Source: DAHUYF01 sp035509275 (GTDB taxonomy: Bacteria > Pseudomonadota > Alphaproteobacteria > ATCC43930 > CGMCC-115725). Taken from it: 64,000 nt of DNA. The notes beneath the pieces were generated by a model. That model saw only the letters and a program-made list of their open reading frames with translations. It was not told the DNA's origin and searched no databases. This document shows, one piece after another, positions 39,338-47,099 of this stretch (the first letter of the stretch is position 1; every line of letters begins with the position of its first letter). The stretch lies in NCBI GenBank assembly GCA_035509275.1, contig DATJLU010000146.1, positions 1 to 64,000 on the forward strand, given 5' to 3'. Position numbers and translations under genes: made by a program.

Positions 39338-40543
39338 ATGATCGGACGCCGCGATATCCTGAAGCTTACGGCCGGCAGCGCCGCGGCTTTCACGGTGCTG
39401 GGCCTTCCCAACGCCGTCTTCGCCGCGCTGCCCGGCGACCGCCGCTTCGTCGTCGTGCTGCTGCGCGGCGCGCTCGACGGGCTCGCCGCCGTGCCGCCGC
39501 TCGCCGATGCGCAATACCGCGAGAAGCGCGGCGGGCTCGCCTTGCCGGCGCCCGGCGAGGCCGATGGCTGCCTCGCGCTCGACAAGACGTTCGCGCTGCA
39601 TCCGGCGCTGGCGCCGATCTTTCCCTATTGGCAAAAGGGCGATCTGCTGTTCGTTCATGCCTCCGGCAATGGCTATCGCACGCGCTCGCATTTCGACGGT
39701 CAGGACCTGATGGAGAGCGGGCTGTCAGCGAAGACCGGGCTCAGCGATGGCTGGCTCAACCGCGCGCTCGCCGATCTGCAGCACGGCAATCGCCGGCTCG
39801 GCCTTGCGGTCGGCGGCGCCGTACCGCTCATTCTGCGCGGCAAGGTCGAGGTCGCGTCGTGGGAGCCGCCGGGCGGCTTGCGCGACGCCTCGCCCGAGTT
39901 CATCGCCGCGCTCGAGCCGCTCTATCGGCAGGACAAGCTGCTCGGGCCGGCGCTTGCCGAAGGACTGAAGGCGCAGCATTTCTCGGAAAGCGTCCTCGGC
40001 GACGACATGCAAGGCGGCCGCGGCTTCGGGCCGAAGAATTTCGCGCCGCTGGCCGAGGCGGCCGGCAAGCTGCTCGCCGCGCCCGACGGGCCGCGCATCG
40101 CCGTGCTCGATATGGGCGGCTGGGATACGCATGTGAACCAGGGCGCGGCGCAAGGGCGGCTCGCGCAGAACCTCGCCGGCTATGCCGACGGGCTCGACGG
40201 CTTTGCCAAAGCGATGGGTGAGGCCTGGCGGCAAACGGTGGTGGTGGCGGTCACCGAATTCGGCCGCACCGTCGCCGTCAATGGCAATGGCGGCACCGAT
40301 CACGGCACCGCGTCGGTGCTGCTGGTGATGGGCGGCGCGGTCAAAGGCGGCCGCATCGCCGGCGACTGGCCCGGCCTCGCCCGGCTGCAGGACGACCGCG
40401 ATCTCCGCGTCGCCACCGATTCGCGCAGCGTGATGAAAGGCATCCTGCGAGACCATCTCGGCGCCGACGGCGCGACGCTCGACCGCAAGGTCTTTCCGGA
40501 CACGCAGAGCCTCAGACCGTTTGCGGGGCTGGTGCGGGTTTAG
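39338..40543 (+). CDS. DUF1501 family protein, Tat-exported
   Basis: This 401-residue protein has a twin-arginine-type signal (MIGRRDILKLTAGSAAAFTV), then the alkaline-phosphatase-like DUF1501 fold: FVVVLLRGALDGLAAVPP, GNGYRTRSHFDGQDLMESG, DMGGWDTHVNQGAAQG and VAVTEFGRTVAVNGNGGTDHG. The conserved Asp/His pattern suggests metal binding, but the function of the family is unknown. Together with the DUF1800 protein it forms an exported pair, often annotated as sulfatase-like. Confidence 0.92.
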   Translation: MIGRRDILKLTAGSAAAFTVLGLPNAVFAALPGDRRFVVVLLRGALDGLAAVPPLADAQYREKRGGLALPAPGEADGCLALDKTFALHPALAPIFPYWQKGDLLFVHASGNGYRTRSHFDGQDLMESGLSAKTGLSDGWLNRALADLQHGNRRLGLAVGGAVPLILRGKVEVASWEPPGGLRDASPEFIAALEPLYRQDKLLGPALAEGLKAQHFSESVLGDDMQGGRGFGPKNFAPLAEAAGKLLAAPDGPRIAVLDMGGWDTHVNQGAAQGRLAQNLAGYADGLDGFAKAMGEAWRQTVVVAVTEFGRTVAVNGNGGTDHGTASVLLVMGGAVKGGRIAGDWPGLARLQDDRDLRVATDSRSVMKGILRDHLGADGATLDRKVFPDTQSLRPFAGLVRV

Positions 40544-40564
40544 CGCCCTATCCCAAGGTCTTTT

Positions 40565-40645
40565 CCGCCGTCCCCGCGAAAGCGGGGACCCAGAGCCACG
40601 CGCTCCGCTCATCGGGGCTGAAGCTTCTGGATGCCCGCTTTCGAG
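40565..40645. repeat. Dispersed palindromic element, family A
   Basis: CCGTCCCCGCGAAAGCGGGGAC, then CCAGAGCCACGCGCTCCGCTCATCGGGGCTG and TGGATGCCCGCTTTCG. The centre matches copies at 52157 and 55061. The right arm is truncated after CCCGCTTTCGAGCG. It follows the DUF1501 stop. Confidence 0.8.
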
Positions 40646-40701
40646 CGTGCGAAGGAATCGCGCGCGAAGGTGCTTTCGCTGACATCGTGCGGCTTGGCAA
40701 T

Positions 40702-40844
40702 GGACCCCCGCTTTCGCGGGGGCGACGAATTTCTAAAGCAAAATAAAATTATTTCGTCATTCCCGCGAAAGCGGGAATCCATACGATCTCAAAGCGCCGC
40801 CTTCGTCTATTCCGATTTCTTCACACGCTTTTTCGCGGCAAGGC
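40702..40844. repeat. Short hairpin followed by family B palindromic element
   Basis: ACCCCCGCTTTCGCGGGGG at 40704-40722 is a hairpin. From 40755 to 40844 lies a copy of the element at 10340-10432 in the opposite orientation, sharing CGGGAATCCATACG, CTTCGTC and GATTTCTTCACA blocks. The interval 40544-40872 holds only these repeats and no gene. Confidence 0.78.
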
Positions 40845-40872
40845 GAAACTTGAGACATGGCATTGCTGCCGC

Positions 40873-41616
40873 TCACTCCACTGCCATGAACTTGCGATAA
40901 TCCTCAGCGATGTCGGTGACCGCGGCCTCGACGAAGCGCTGGCCGTGCTCGGGGGAGGCGAGGCTGGGGTCGGAGCCGATGCGGCCATCGGGGTAGAGGC
41001 GGCGGTAATCGGCGGCGTCGGCGAAATCGCGGCTGCGAGTATTGGCCGCGCCCATCGCCACGCGCTTCACCGCTTCGGGATAGACCCATTGCGTCACCGA
41101 GACCTCGCTCGGCGTCGCATGGCTGCCTTCGCTTTTGCCGAACAGCTCTTTCGAGAGCTTCTGCACGCCCGGCGTCTCCCACCAGTTCTTGAGCTTCAGC
41201 CGTACCCCGGGCGAATTGCCGCCGGGCTGCAGCGAGGTTTCGGCGTAGAGTTGCTGGAAGGCGGCGCCGACGGTGGTGATGTTGCCGCCATGGCCGTTGA
41301 TGAAGAAGAAGCGCTCGAAGCCATGCCGCATCAGTGAATGAACATAGTCGCCGATGACCGCGATCAAGGTCGATGGCCGCAAGGTGATGCTGCCGCTGAA
41401 GGCCAGGTGATGCTGGGCATTGCCGACATTGATGGTGGGCCCGACCAGCGCGCCGGCCGCTTCGCCGACGCCTTTGGCGATGACCTCGGCGCAGATCGCA
41501 TCGGTGCCGATGAGGCCGTTGGGGCCGTGCTGCTCGGTCGAGCCGATCGGCACGAGGATGCCCTTGGCGCTTTGGAGATAGGCCTCGACCTCTTGCCAGG
41601 TCTGGAGATGCAGCAT
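40873..41616 (-). CDS. Creatininase family protein
   Basis: This 247-residue protein has the creatininase metal motifs: GSTEQHGPNGLIGTDAIC near 26-43, containing Glu, His and Asp ligands, and FFINGHGGNITTV with a further His. Family members are creatinine amidohydrolases or act on pterin and mycofactocin intermediates; the reaction is not set here. Translation starts at ATG 41616 or the adjacent GTG at 41619. It is divergent from the enoyl-CoA hydratase gene. Confidence 0.9.
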   Translation of the reverse strand: MLHLQTWQEVEAYLQSAKGILVPIGSTEQHGPNGLIGTDAICAEVIAKGVGEAAGALVGPTINVGNAQHHLAFSGSITLRPSTLIAVIGDYVHSLMRHGFERFFFINGHGGNITTVGAAFQQLYAETSLQPGGNSPGVRLKLKNWWETPGVQKLSKELFGKSEGSHATPSEVSVTQWVYPEAVKRVAMGAANTRSRDFADAADYRRLYPDGRIGSDPSLASPEHGQRFVEAAVTDIAEDYRKFMAVE

Positions 41617-41709
41617 CACGGGATCGGTCCTCCTCGCGGCACCGGCGCTTTCTCGTCCGGGCCAAGCATGCTCTTATAGGCCGGCATCGCGCAGCGGAGA
41701 AGAGCGCCC

Positions 41710-42528
41710 ATGAGCTACGAGACGATCCTTTACGAGCGGCGCGACGCCGTCGCCTCGATCACCCTCAACCGGCCCGAGCGGCTCAACGCGATGAACGCGA
41801 CGATGCTGCGCGAGCTGCAATTGGCGCTCGATGCGGCGGAAGCGGATGCGGCCGTGCGCGCGGTGGTGCTGAGCGGCGCCGGCGCCAGCTTCTGCTCAGG
41901 CTTCGATTTGAAGGAGCAGGCGGAGGCGCGGCCGTCCGGCGTCGCGCAATGGCGCCCGCTGCTGCGCCGCGATTTCGACGCCGTCATGCGCTTCTGGCAT
42001 TCGCCCAAGCCGACCATCGCGGCGGTGCGCGGCGCGGCGCTCGCCGGCGGCTGCGAGCTCGCAGTTGCCTGCGACATCACGGTCGCGGCCGAGGATGCGA
42101 TCTTCGGCGAGCCCGAGCTGCGCTTCGGCGCCGGCATCGTCGTCCTGCTGCTGCCCTGGCTCGTCGGGCCCAAGCGGGCGAAGCAGCTGCTGCTCACCGG
42201 CGAGGACCGGCTCGATGCGCGGCGCGCCGAAGCGATCGGGCTCGTCAACGAGGTGGTAACGACGGGGAGCGAGCTTGCCCGCGCCTTCGCGCTCGCCAAA
42301 GGGCTCGCCGCGATCGACACGATGGCGTTGCGCCAGACCAAGCGCGCGATCAACCGGACCTACGAGATCATGGGGCTCGGCGAAGCGCTCGAAGCGGCGC
42401 TCGACATCGACCTGCAGATCGAAGGCGAGGGCACGGCCGACAAGCGGCGCTTCCTGGAGATCGCGCGCGACCAGGGCCTGCGCGCCGCCATCGCGTGGCG
42501 CGACGCGCGGTTTCGCAAGACGCCGTAG
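41710..42528 (+). CDS. Enoyl-CoA hydratase/isomerase family protein
   Basis: This 272-residue crotonase-fold protein has ITLNRPERLNAMN, the oxyanion-hole segments GAGASFCSGFDLKE near 57-70 and AVRGAALAGGCELAVACDITVA near 98-119, and FGEPELRFGAGIVVLLLPWLVG. An acidic residue at the first-Glu position is consistent with hydratase activity but does not prove it. It probably acts on fatty acyl or aromatic acyl-CoA. It ends 11 bases from the convergent phasin gene. Confidence 0.93.
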   Translation: MSYETILYERRDAVASITLNRPERLNAMNATMLRELQLALDAAEADAAVRAVVLSGAGASFCSGFDLKEQAEARPSGVAQWRPLLRRDFDAVMRFWHSPKPTIAAVRGAALAGGCELAVACDITVAAEDAIFGEPELRFGAGIVVLLLPWLVGPKRAKQLLLTGEDRLDARRAEAIGLVNEVVTTGSELARAFALAKGLAAIDTMALRQTKRAINRTYEIMGLGEALEAALDIDLQIEGEGTADKRRFLEIARDQGLRAAIAWRDARFRKTP

Positions 42529-42539
42529 CGACGATTGGT

Positions 42540-42935
42540 TCAGGCCGCCGCGTTGCGCCGCTGCTGCGCCTCGCGCAGGATCGGCTGCCACATCGACAGC
42601 GTCTCGAGCATCGCGCGCGTGCCGAGATCGGCGAGCTTGCCGGCTTCGGCGAAATAGTCGCGCACGGTCGAGCGGGTATAGTCTGCGTGCACTTCCATCG
42701 TCTCGTCGATGCTGCCGCAGCGCGCGATGGCCTTGCTGATTTCGAGATTGCGATCGAGCCGGCTGCGGCTGAACTCGAGCAGCTCCGACTGCATCGCCAC
42801 CCAATTCTCGAACCATTTGTTGGACGCGCTGAGCAGCGGCTCGATCCCGCTGAGCGCCTGGCTCGGATCGAATGCAGCCGTCATCTGCACGTCCTGACCC
42901 TTCATGCGCATTTCTTCCGCCTGTGCCTTCGCCAT
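42540..42935 (-). CDS. Phasin family protein
   Basis: This 131-residue protein is helical and charged: MAKAQAEEMRMKGQDVQ, then NKWFENWVAMQSELLEFSRSRLDRNLEI and AGKLADLGTRAMLETLSMWQP. This is typical of phasins, the amphipathic coats of polyhydroxyalkanoate granules. The start at ATG 42935 has GGGGAAGCGGA upstream. The hydrophobic-face pattern and MQSELLEF motif support the call, but sequence divergence in this family is high. Confidence 0.72.
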   Translation of the reverse strand: MAKAQAEEMRMKGQDVQMTAAFDPSQALSGIEPLLSASNKWFENWVAMQSELLEFSRSRLDRNLEISKAIARCGSIDETMEVHADYTRSTVRDYFAEAGKLADLGTRAMLETLSMWQPILREAQQRRNAAA

Positions 42936-43138
42936 TTCCGCTTCCCCGATCTTTGTGGCTGCTGATGGCGGCGGCGCAGCGCCTGCACCGCGCATCGGCC
43001 GGCCGAGCATACGACGCACCCGAACCCAGGCAATGGCGATTAGAAAATTATTGATGATCGCCGCGGTTTCTCGCGCGCGGCGCGTGCTCGAGTTCGCGAG
43101 CCTGCGGCCTCAAATCAATTGTTCGCATACCGGCGCGC

Positions 43139-43204
43139 CACCTCACCCCAACCCTCTCCGCCCCAGTGGGGCGGAGAGGGGGACCCGCGCAGCGGGGGGT
43201 GAGC
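43139..43204. repeat. Intergenic palindrome, GC-rich
   Basis: CTCTCCGCCCCAGTGGGGCGGAGAG is a perfect inner palindrome, flanked by outer arms CCTCACCCC and GGGGTGAG. It lies in the 42936-43288 interval between the phasin and GST genes, which holds no other recognisable feature. Confidence 0.7.
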
Positions 43205-43288
43205 TGGGGCTGACGGGCTGTCGAAAGTTGGCCCGCTGGCGCGGAAATTGCACAAAAGACGGGCAGGGGAGAATATTGGAGGAAACGC

Positions 43289-43942
43289 ATGACGGAAACG
43301 AAGCTCATCATCGGCAGCAAGAATTACGGCTCCTGGTCGCTGCGCGGCTGGCTTCTGGTGAAGCTGGCCGGGCTCGAGTTCGTCGAGGAGATCGTGCCGC
43401 CGGACGACCCGATGATGCGGGCCGAGCTGCTGCTGTTGTCGCCTTCGTATCTGGTGCCCTGCCTCATCCATCAGGGCTTGCGCATCTGGGATACGTTCGC
43501 CATCGCCGAATACCTGAACGAGATCCGGCCAAAAGCCGGGCTGCTGCCCAAAGATCGCGCAGCCCGGGCGCGCTGCCGCTCGGTCTGCGGCGAGATGCAT
43601 CAGGGCTTCAGCGCCATGCGCTCCTCCATGCCGATGAACATCCGCGCCCGCCATCCCGGCTATATCCCGCATTCCGGCGCCCGCGCCGATATCGAGCGCA
43701 TCACGACGATCTGGCGGGAATGCCTGGCGCAGTCGAACGGCCCTTATCTCTTCGGCGACCTCACCATGGCCGATGCGATGTATGCGCCGGTGGTGACCCG
43801 CTTCGTCACCTGGGACGTCAAGCTCGAGCCGCCCTGCTCCGCCTATGCCCAGCGCATCCTCGCCTGGCCGGCGATGATGGAGTGGAGCGAAGCCGCCCGC
43901 CAGGAGCCGGAGGAAGTGCCGGAATTCGAAGCGGAGTTTTGA
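43289..43942 (+). CDS. Glutathione S-transferase family protein
   Basis: This 217-residue protein has the N-terminal segment LIIGSKNYGSWSLRGWLLVKLAGLEF, where SxxYGSWS supplies a candidate catalytic Ser. SPSYLVPCLIHQGLRIWDTFAIAEYLNE and a helical C-domain with GDLTMADAMYAPVVTR follow. GGAGGAAACGC precedes the ATG. It probably conjugates glutathione to electrophiles; specificity is unknown. It is the last gene before the GC-rich repeat upstream of the ThrRS leader. Confidence 0.92.
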   Translation: MTETKLIIGSKNYGSWSLRGWLLVKLAGLEFVEEIVPPDDPMMRAELLLLSPSYLVPCLIHQGLRIWDTFAIAEYLNEIRPKAGLLPKDRAARARCRSVCGEMHQGFSAMRSSMPMNIRARHPGYIPHSGARADIERITTIWRECLAQSNGPYLFGDLTMADAMYAPVVTRFVTWDVKLEPPCSAYAQRILAWPAMMEWSEAARQEPEEVPEFEAEF

Positions 43943-43980
43943 GGGGGGTGGTGAATGCGCTGATCGAGGCGCATCAACAA

Positions 43981-44126
43981 GAACCCCCTCCCTCCTTGAG
44001 GGGGAGGTCGGCGCGAAGCGCCGGGTGGGGGGTGCGGCAGGGCGCGGTGTCGCCGGTGCGAGCACATATCTATCGCGTCCTGCGTCACCCCCCTCCCTTC
44101 CCTCCCCCTCAAGGGGGGAGGGGGAT
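43981..44126. repeat. Long GC-rich inverted repeat
   Basis: Left arm AACCCCCTCCCTCCTTGAGG... (43982 on) and right arm CCCTCCCTTCCCTCCCCCTC... (44090-44124) are imperfect reverse complements with an inner GGTGGGGGGTG/CACCCCCC pair. It lies after the GST gene and ends 10 bases before the -35 of the ThrRS leader promoter, so it may insulate that promoter. Confidence 0.75.
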
Positions 44127-44135
44127 TTCATCGCT

Positions 44136-44164
44136 TTGACAGCGGCGTCGCTTTCCGGTAGCTA
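44136..44164 (+). promoter_or_regulatory. Putative sigma-70 promoter of the ThrRS leader
   Basis: TTGACA (44136-44141) is a consensus -35, spaced 17 bases from TAGCTA (44159-44164), a weak -10. The start site would fall at about 44171, the first base of the leader ATG, so the leader may be translated from a leaderless transcript. Confidence 0.5.
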
Positions 44165-44170
44165 GACCTT

Positions 44171-44263
44171 ATGGACAAAGCGCTCTCTTGCCAGCCGGTG
44201 ACGGTGGCGACCACGACGACGACGACCCGCTGGGGCGGGGAGCGGCGAGGTTGCTGGCGCTGA
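44171..44263 (+). CDS. Threonine-rich leader peptide of ThrRS attenuator
   Basis: A 30-codon ORF reads MDKALSCQPVTVATTTTTTR, then WGGERRGCWR and TGA. Threonine occurs at codon 11 and at codons 14-19, six in a row (44210-44227, ACC ACG ACG ACG ACG ACC). Such a run next to a threonyl-tRNA synthetase is the signature of ribosome-mediated attenuation: scarce charged tRNA-Thr stalls the ribosome there. The stop lies 102 bases before thrS-like. No ribosome-binding site is strong, but the promoter position suggests a leaderless start. Confidence 0.75.
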   Translation: MDKALSCQPVTVATTTTTTRWGGERRGCWR

Positions 44264-44316
44264 GATTTTCGGCATAGAGCGAACCTCAAGGCCCCGCCGG
44301 CGACGGACGGGGCCTT
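44226..44316 (+). promoter_or_regulatory. Transcription attenuator: competing RNA stems
   Basis: Three exclusive pairings are visible. Stem 1:2 is CCCGC (44226-44230) with GCGGG (44235-44239). Stem 2:3 is GGCGGGG (44234-44240) with CCCCGCC (44292-44298). Stem 3:4 is AAGGCCCCG (44288-44296) with CGGGGCCTT (44308-44316). Stalling in the Thr codons would mask segment 1, allow 2:3 and prevent the 3:4 terminator hairpin. The T-tract after 3:4 is poor (TTCGCATAT), so termination may be Rho-aided. Confidence 0.65.
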
Positions 44317-44365
44317 CGCATATCCGGGCTCTCTTTCCGTCTCCGGCCGATCGCAGGAGAAAGAG

Positions 44366-45553
44366 ATGGACGAGAGCGACCACCGCGTCATCGGCAACCG
44401 CCTCGACCTCTTCCACCAGCAGGAAGAGGCGCCGGGCATGGCGTTCTGGCATCCGCGCGGCTTCGCGCTCTATGCCGTGATTTCGGACTATATCCGCCGA
44501 CACATGCGCGAGGCGGGCTACCGCGAGGTGCGCACGCCGCTGCTGCTGGCGCGCTCGCTGTGGGAGGCGAGCGGGCATTGGCAGAAATTCGGCGCGCAGA
44601 TGTTCTCGCTGGCCGAGGAAGAGGGCCGCTTCGCGCTGAAGCCGATGAGCTGCCCCGGCCATGTCCAGATCTTCCGCCAGCGCGTCCGCTCCTTCCGCGA
44701 GCTGCCGCTGCGCCTTGCCGAATTCGGCCTCTGCCATCGCAACGAGCCGTCGGGCGCGCTGCAGGGGCTGATGCGCGGCCGCGCCTTCGTCCAGGACGAC
44801 GCCCATGTCTTCTGCGACGAGGGGCAGGTGGCGGGCGAGGTGGCGCGGTTCTGCCGCCTGCTGGCGCGCGTCTACGCCGAATTCGGCTTCGACGATGTCC
44901 TTGTCGGCTTCTCGACCCGCCCGGCCGAGCGGGCGGGCACGGATGCGTCCTGGGACCGCGCCGAGCGGGCGCTCGCCGAGGCCGCGCACGGCGCCGGGCT
45001 CGCACCCCTGGAGCAGCCTGGCGAAGGCGCCTTCTACGGGCCGAAGCTCGAATTCGCCTTGCGCGACAATCGCGGCCGGCTCTGGCAATGCGGCACCATC
45101 CAGCTCGACCTCGTGCTGCCCGAGCGGCTCGATGCCAGCTATGTCGACGCCGAGAACCGCCGCGTCCGGCCGGTGATCCTGCATCACGCGGTGCTCGGCA
45201 GCATCGAGCGCTTCATCGCGCTGCTGCTCGAGCATTACCGCGGCGCGCTGCCGCTCTGGCTCGCGCCCGAGCAGTTCGCGCTCTGCACCATCGGCGACGG
45301 CCAGGAGGCCTATGCCGAGCGGGTCGCGGCGCAGCTTGCCGGCGAGGGCTACCGCGTCGCGCTCGATCTCCGGCCGGAGCGGCTGGCGCGCAAGATCCTC
45401 GATGCGCGGGCGCTGGCGATCCCGCTGCTGCTGGCGCTGGGGCCGCGCGAAGCGGCGTCGGCGACCGTGTCGCTGCGCCACCCCGACGGAAGGCGCGAGA
45501 CCCTGCCGGTCGACGCCGTGGCATCTCGGCTCCGGGCGGAGGCATTCCGCTGA
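44366..45553 (+). CDS. Catalytic-core-only threonyl-tRNA synthetase (no TGS/editing domains)
   Basis: This 395-residue protein starts exactly where the catalytic domain of full ThrRS begins (DHRVIGNRLDLFHQQEEAPG). It keeps PMSCPGHVQIF (zinc Cys96), CHRNEPSGALQGLMRGRAF, QDDAH (zinc His147), the WQCGTIQLD strand and ILHHAVLGSIERF (zinc His273), then an anticodon-binding domain from about 305. The N1/TGS and N2 editing domains, about 240 residues, are absent, so it cannot clear Ser-tRNA-Thr in cis. AGGAG precedes the ATG. The threonine leader upstream makes threonine-linked control likely. It is probably a second copy beside a full-length thrS elsewhere. Confidence 0.93.
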   Translation: MDESDHRVIGNRLDLFHQQEEAPGMAFWHPRGFALYAVISDYIRRHMREAGYREVRTPLLLARSLWEASGHWQKFGAQMFSLAEEEGRFALKPMSCPGHVQIFRQRVRSFRELPLRLAEFGLCHRNEPSGALQGLMRGRAFVQDDAHVFCDEGQVAGEVARFCRLLARVYAEFGFDDVLVGFSTRPAERAGTDASWDRAERALAEAAHGAGLAPLEQPGEGAFYGPKLEFALRDNRGRLWQCGTIQLDLVLPERLDASYVDAENRRVRPVILHHAVLGSIERFIALLLEHYRGALPLWLAPEQFALCTIGDGQEAYAERVAAQLAGEGYRVALDLRPERLARKILDARALAIPLLLALGPREAASATVSLRHPDGRRETLPVDAVASRLRAEAFR

Positions 45554-45586
45554 CCGGGTGTTCACCCCACGGGAGGCGAGACCTGG

Positions 45587-47023
45587 ATGGACGGGGCGGA
45601 GGCGGTGCGCACGTCGGTGCCGGCGCGGCTCGACCGGCTGCCCTGGAGCCGCTTCCACAGCCTCGTCATCGCCGCACTCGGCATCACCTGGATCCTCGAC
45701 GGGCTCGAGGTGACCCTGGCCGGCTCGGTGGCCGCGGCACTGCAGCAGAGCCCGCGCCTGCATCTGACGGCGCAGCAGGTCGGGCTCACCGGCAGCGCTT
45801 ATCTCGCCGGCGCGGTGCTGGGGGCGCTGTTCTTCGGCCATCTCACCGACCGGCTCGGGCGCAAACGGCTGTTCAACGTCACCCTCGGCCTCTATCTCGT
45901 CGCCACGGCGTTGACGGCACTGTCCTGGAATTTCGCCGCTTTCGCCGCCTTCCGCTTTCTCACCGGCGCCGGCATCGGCGGCGAGTACTCCGCGATCAAC
46001 TCGGCGATCCAGGAGCTGATCCCGGCGCGGCTGCGCGGTCGCACCGATCTTGCCGTCAATGGCAGCTTCTGGGTCGGTGCGGCGCTGGGCGCGGCCGCCT
46101 CGGTCTGGCTGCTCGATCCCACGCTGCTGCCGCCCGATCTCGGCTGGCGCGTCGCCTTCGGCACCGGCGCGGCGCTCGGCCTCGTCATCCTCTATCTCCG
46201 GCATTTCCTGCCGGAGAGTCCGCGCTGGCTGATGACGCATGGTCGCATCGCGGAAGCGGAGGCGGTGATGGCGGAGATCGAGCGCCGCGTTGGCGCCGAG
46301 GCGCTGCCGCCGCCGGCGGAGGCCGAGACCGCGCTGATCGTGCCGACGCATGTCTCGCTCGCCATTGTCGCTCGCACCTTGCTCCGGGCCTATCCGGCGC
46401 GGACGGCGCTCGGCATCGTGCTGATGGCCTCGCAAGCCTTTTTCTACAACGCCATCTTCTTCACCTACGCCCTGGTGCTGACGCGCTTCTTCGCCGTGCC
46501 GGCCGACCGGGTCGGGCTCTACATCCTGCCCTTCGCGCTCGGCAATTTTGCCGGCCCGTTGCTGCTCGGTCCGCTCTTCGACACGCTCGGGCGCAAGCCG
46601 ATGATCGCTGCGACCTATGCGATTGCCGGCGCCTTGCTGGCGCTCTCGGGCGCGCTCTTCGTTGCAGGTCTGCTCGACGCCCGCACGCAAACGCTGCTCT
46701 GGACGATCGTGTTCTTCTTCGCTTCGGCGGCGGCGAGCGCCGCCTATCTCACCGTCGGCGAGAGCTTTCCCTTGGAGCTGCGCGCGCTCGCCATCGCGCT
46801 TTTCTATGCCTTCGGCACGCTCATCGGCGGCGTCGGCGGCCCGGCGCTGTTCGGCGCGCTCATCGCCCGCGGCGGGCGCGGCGACATTCTGGTGGGCTAT
46901 CTCCTCGGCGCCGCGCTGATGCTGGTGGCGGCGGCGGTCGAGCTCAAGCTCGGCGTCGCCGCCGAGCGCCGCCCGCTGGAAGAGGTGGCCGTGCCGCTGT
47001 CGCTGCGGCGCGGGGTGGAGTGA
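45587..47023 (+). CDS. MFS transporter (metabolite:H+ symporter type)
   Basis: This 478-residue, 12-helix transporter has LGITWILDGLEVTLAGSVA in TM1, FFGHLTDRLGRKRLFNVTLGLYLVATAL (motif A), FLTGAGIGGEYSAINSAIQELIPARLRG in TM4 to the loop, and FLPESPRWLMTHGR in the central loop. It resembles sugar-porter-like and aromatic acid transporters. It starts 33 bases after the ThrRS-like gene with GGGAGG upstream, so it is probably in the same attenuated operon. Whether it imports threonine or exports a ThrRS inhibitor cannot be told. Confidence 0.9.
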   Translation: MDGAEAVRTSVPARLDRLPWSRFHSLVIAALGITWILDGLEVTLAGSVAAALQQSPRLHLTAQQVGLTGSAYLAGAVLGALFFGHLTDRLGRKRLFNVTLGLYLVATALTALSWNFAAFAAFRFLTGAGIGGEYSAINSAIQELIPARLRGRTDLAVNGSFWVGAALGAAASVWLLDPTLLPPDLGWRVAFGTGAALGLVILYLRHFLPESPRWLMTHGRIAEAEAVMAEIERRVGAEALPPPAEAETALIVPTHVSLAIVARTLLRAYPARTALGIVLMASQAFFYNAIFFTYALVLTRFFAVPADRVGLYILPFALGNFAGPLLLGPLFDTLGRKPMIAATYAIAGALLALSGALFVAGLLDARTQTLLWTIVFFFASAAASAAYLTVGESFPLELRALAIALFYAFGTLIGGVGGPALFGALIARGGRGDILVGYLLGAALMLVAAAVELKLGVAAERRPLEEVAVPLSLRRGVE

Positions 47024-47099
47024 GGGTTGCGGTAGCGCTGCGCCTCACATCCGAGGTGCCGCTGCAGCTTATGGCGGTGCTGCCTATATTCACCCTCGC

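Noticed and set aside
44162..46690. 842-codon open frame on the minus strand opposite ThrRS and MFS
   Set aside because: Arg/Ala/Gly-rich with no domain; a high-GC shadow of two clearly recognisable plus-strand genes. The same applies to the 847-codon plus-strand frame from 44560.
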